Assembly (NCBI GenBank): GCA_905205995.1
Contig: CAJLFU010000030.1
Coordinates: 1-21,733 of the forward strand
Direction: 5' to 3'
Source: an uncultured Haemophilus sp.
GTDB lineage: Bacteria; Pseudomonadota; Gammaproteobacteria; Enterobacterales; Pasteurellaceae
DNA: 21,733 nucleotides
The notes under the pieces were generated by a model that was given only the letters and a program-made list of their open reading frames with translations, was not told the origin of the DNA and ran no database searches. The position numbers were made by a program, and so were the translations under genes. Shown here piece after piece: positions 21,524 to 21,733 of the stretch. How positions within the stretch are numbered: the first letter of the stretch is position 1; the number at the start of each line of letters is the position of its first letter.

Positions 21524-21539
21524 AAGTAAACGTTTGCTA
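21524..21539. promoter_or_regulatory. PurR-like operator at folD
   Basis: AAGTAAACGTTTGCTA matches the PurR consensus ACGCAAACGTTTGCGT at 12 of 16 positions, with the central AAACGTTTGC intact. It starts at the edge of the -10 and covers the predicted mRNA start, a repressing position. Fits folD's role in purine one-carbon supply. Confidence 0.55.
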
Positions 21540-21567
21540 TTTTAACTGACAACGCCTTATTTTACAA
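21539..21567 (-). promoter_or_regulatory. Sigma-70 promoter of folD
   Basis: Minus strand -35 TTGTAA (21567-21562), 17-base spacer, -10 TAAAAT (21544-21539); predicted start near 21532. Confidence 0.65.
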
Positions 21568-21637
21568 AGACAACAAAAGAGCGGTTAAAAAAACTGGAAT
21601 AATTTTGAGCAGTTGAAAGAGGAATCTAAAAAATTAA

Positions 21638-21665
21638 TTGACTGAAAAGAAAAGCTCACTATAAT
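21638..21665 (+). promoter_or_regulatory. Promoter of tRNA-Pro
   Basis: -35 TTGACT (21638-21643), 16-base spacer, perfect -10 TATAAT (21660-21665); start predicted near 21672, a few bases before the mature tRNA. Confidence 0.8.
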
Positions 21666-21678
21666 TGTGCTCAATCGT

Positions 21679-21733
21679 CGGCGAGTAGCGCAGCTTGGTA
21701 GCGCAACTGGTTTGGGACCAGTGGGTCGTAGGT
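21679..21733 (+). tRNA. tRNA-Pro (anticodon UGG), 3' part outside window
   Basis: First 55 bases: acceptor 5' strand CGGCGAG, D arm GCGC...GCGC, anticodon stem ACTGG/CCAGT (21706-21710 and 21718-21722) around loop TTTGGGA with anticodon TGG at 21713-21715. It reads prolyl codons CCN, mainly CCA and CCG. Near-identical in this part to the E. coli tRNA-Pro(UGG). Confidence 0.95.

Overview
The window reads as chromosomal DNA of a Haemophilus species (family Pasteurellaceae). Three things point there: about fourteen copies of the DNA uptake core AAGTGCGGT, an OmpP2-type porin, and gene orders I recall from H. influenzae (rplI-rpsR-priB-rpsF-infA, then ksgA, a lic2A-type glycosyltransferase and apaH). 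The species cannot be settled from sequence alone; H. parainfluenzae or a close relative fits well.

Left end (1-4800). A trimeric autotransporter adhesin runs leftward off the window with no stop codon. It has an extended signal peptide, a YadA/Hia-type head, two neck motifs, and then collagen-like Gly-X-Y arrays alternating with duplicated beta-rich modules. It diverges from an operon of a hotdog thioesterase (menI-like) and ferrochelatase (hemH), whose coding regions overlap by four bases. A 177-bp tandem duplication follows hemH; each copy has long inverted arms that are themselves hairpins.

Middle (4800-12800). A leftward OmpP2-like porin and the EF-P lysylating enzyme epmA come first, then the divergent frdABCD fumarate reductase operon, which is the anaerobic electron sink. 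Convergent to it is the ribosomal operon rpsF-priB-rpsR-rplI, with infA upstream in its own unit. Promoters, terminators, an FNR/CRP-like site and leader hairpins can be read in the gaps.

Right part (12800-21733). Lipooligosaccharide glycosyltransferase genes surround the housekeeping gene ksgA. A GT25 and a GT9 enzyme lie upstream, an LgtC-like GT8 enzyme lies downstream, and a convergent lic2A-type GT25 gene sits next to apaH. The GT25/GT9/GT8 genes are AT-rich and use AGA arginine codons, unlike ksgA, which suggests an exchangeable surface-glycan locus. Then come apaH with a conserved unknown partner, ndh (type II NADH dehydrogenase), leftward folD with a PurR-like operator over its promoter, and the first 55 bases of a tRNA-Pro(UGG).

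Functional picture: the window combines surface structures (adhesin, porin, LOS sugars) with respiration (ndh, frd, and possibly menaquinone and haem synthesis) and translation genes. No complete transposon, prophage or CRISPR array is visible. The most unusual items are the collagen-like adhesin modules and the paired hairpin element behind hemH.
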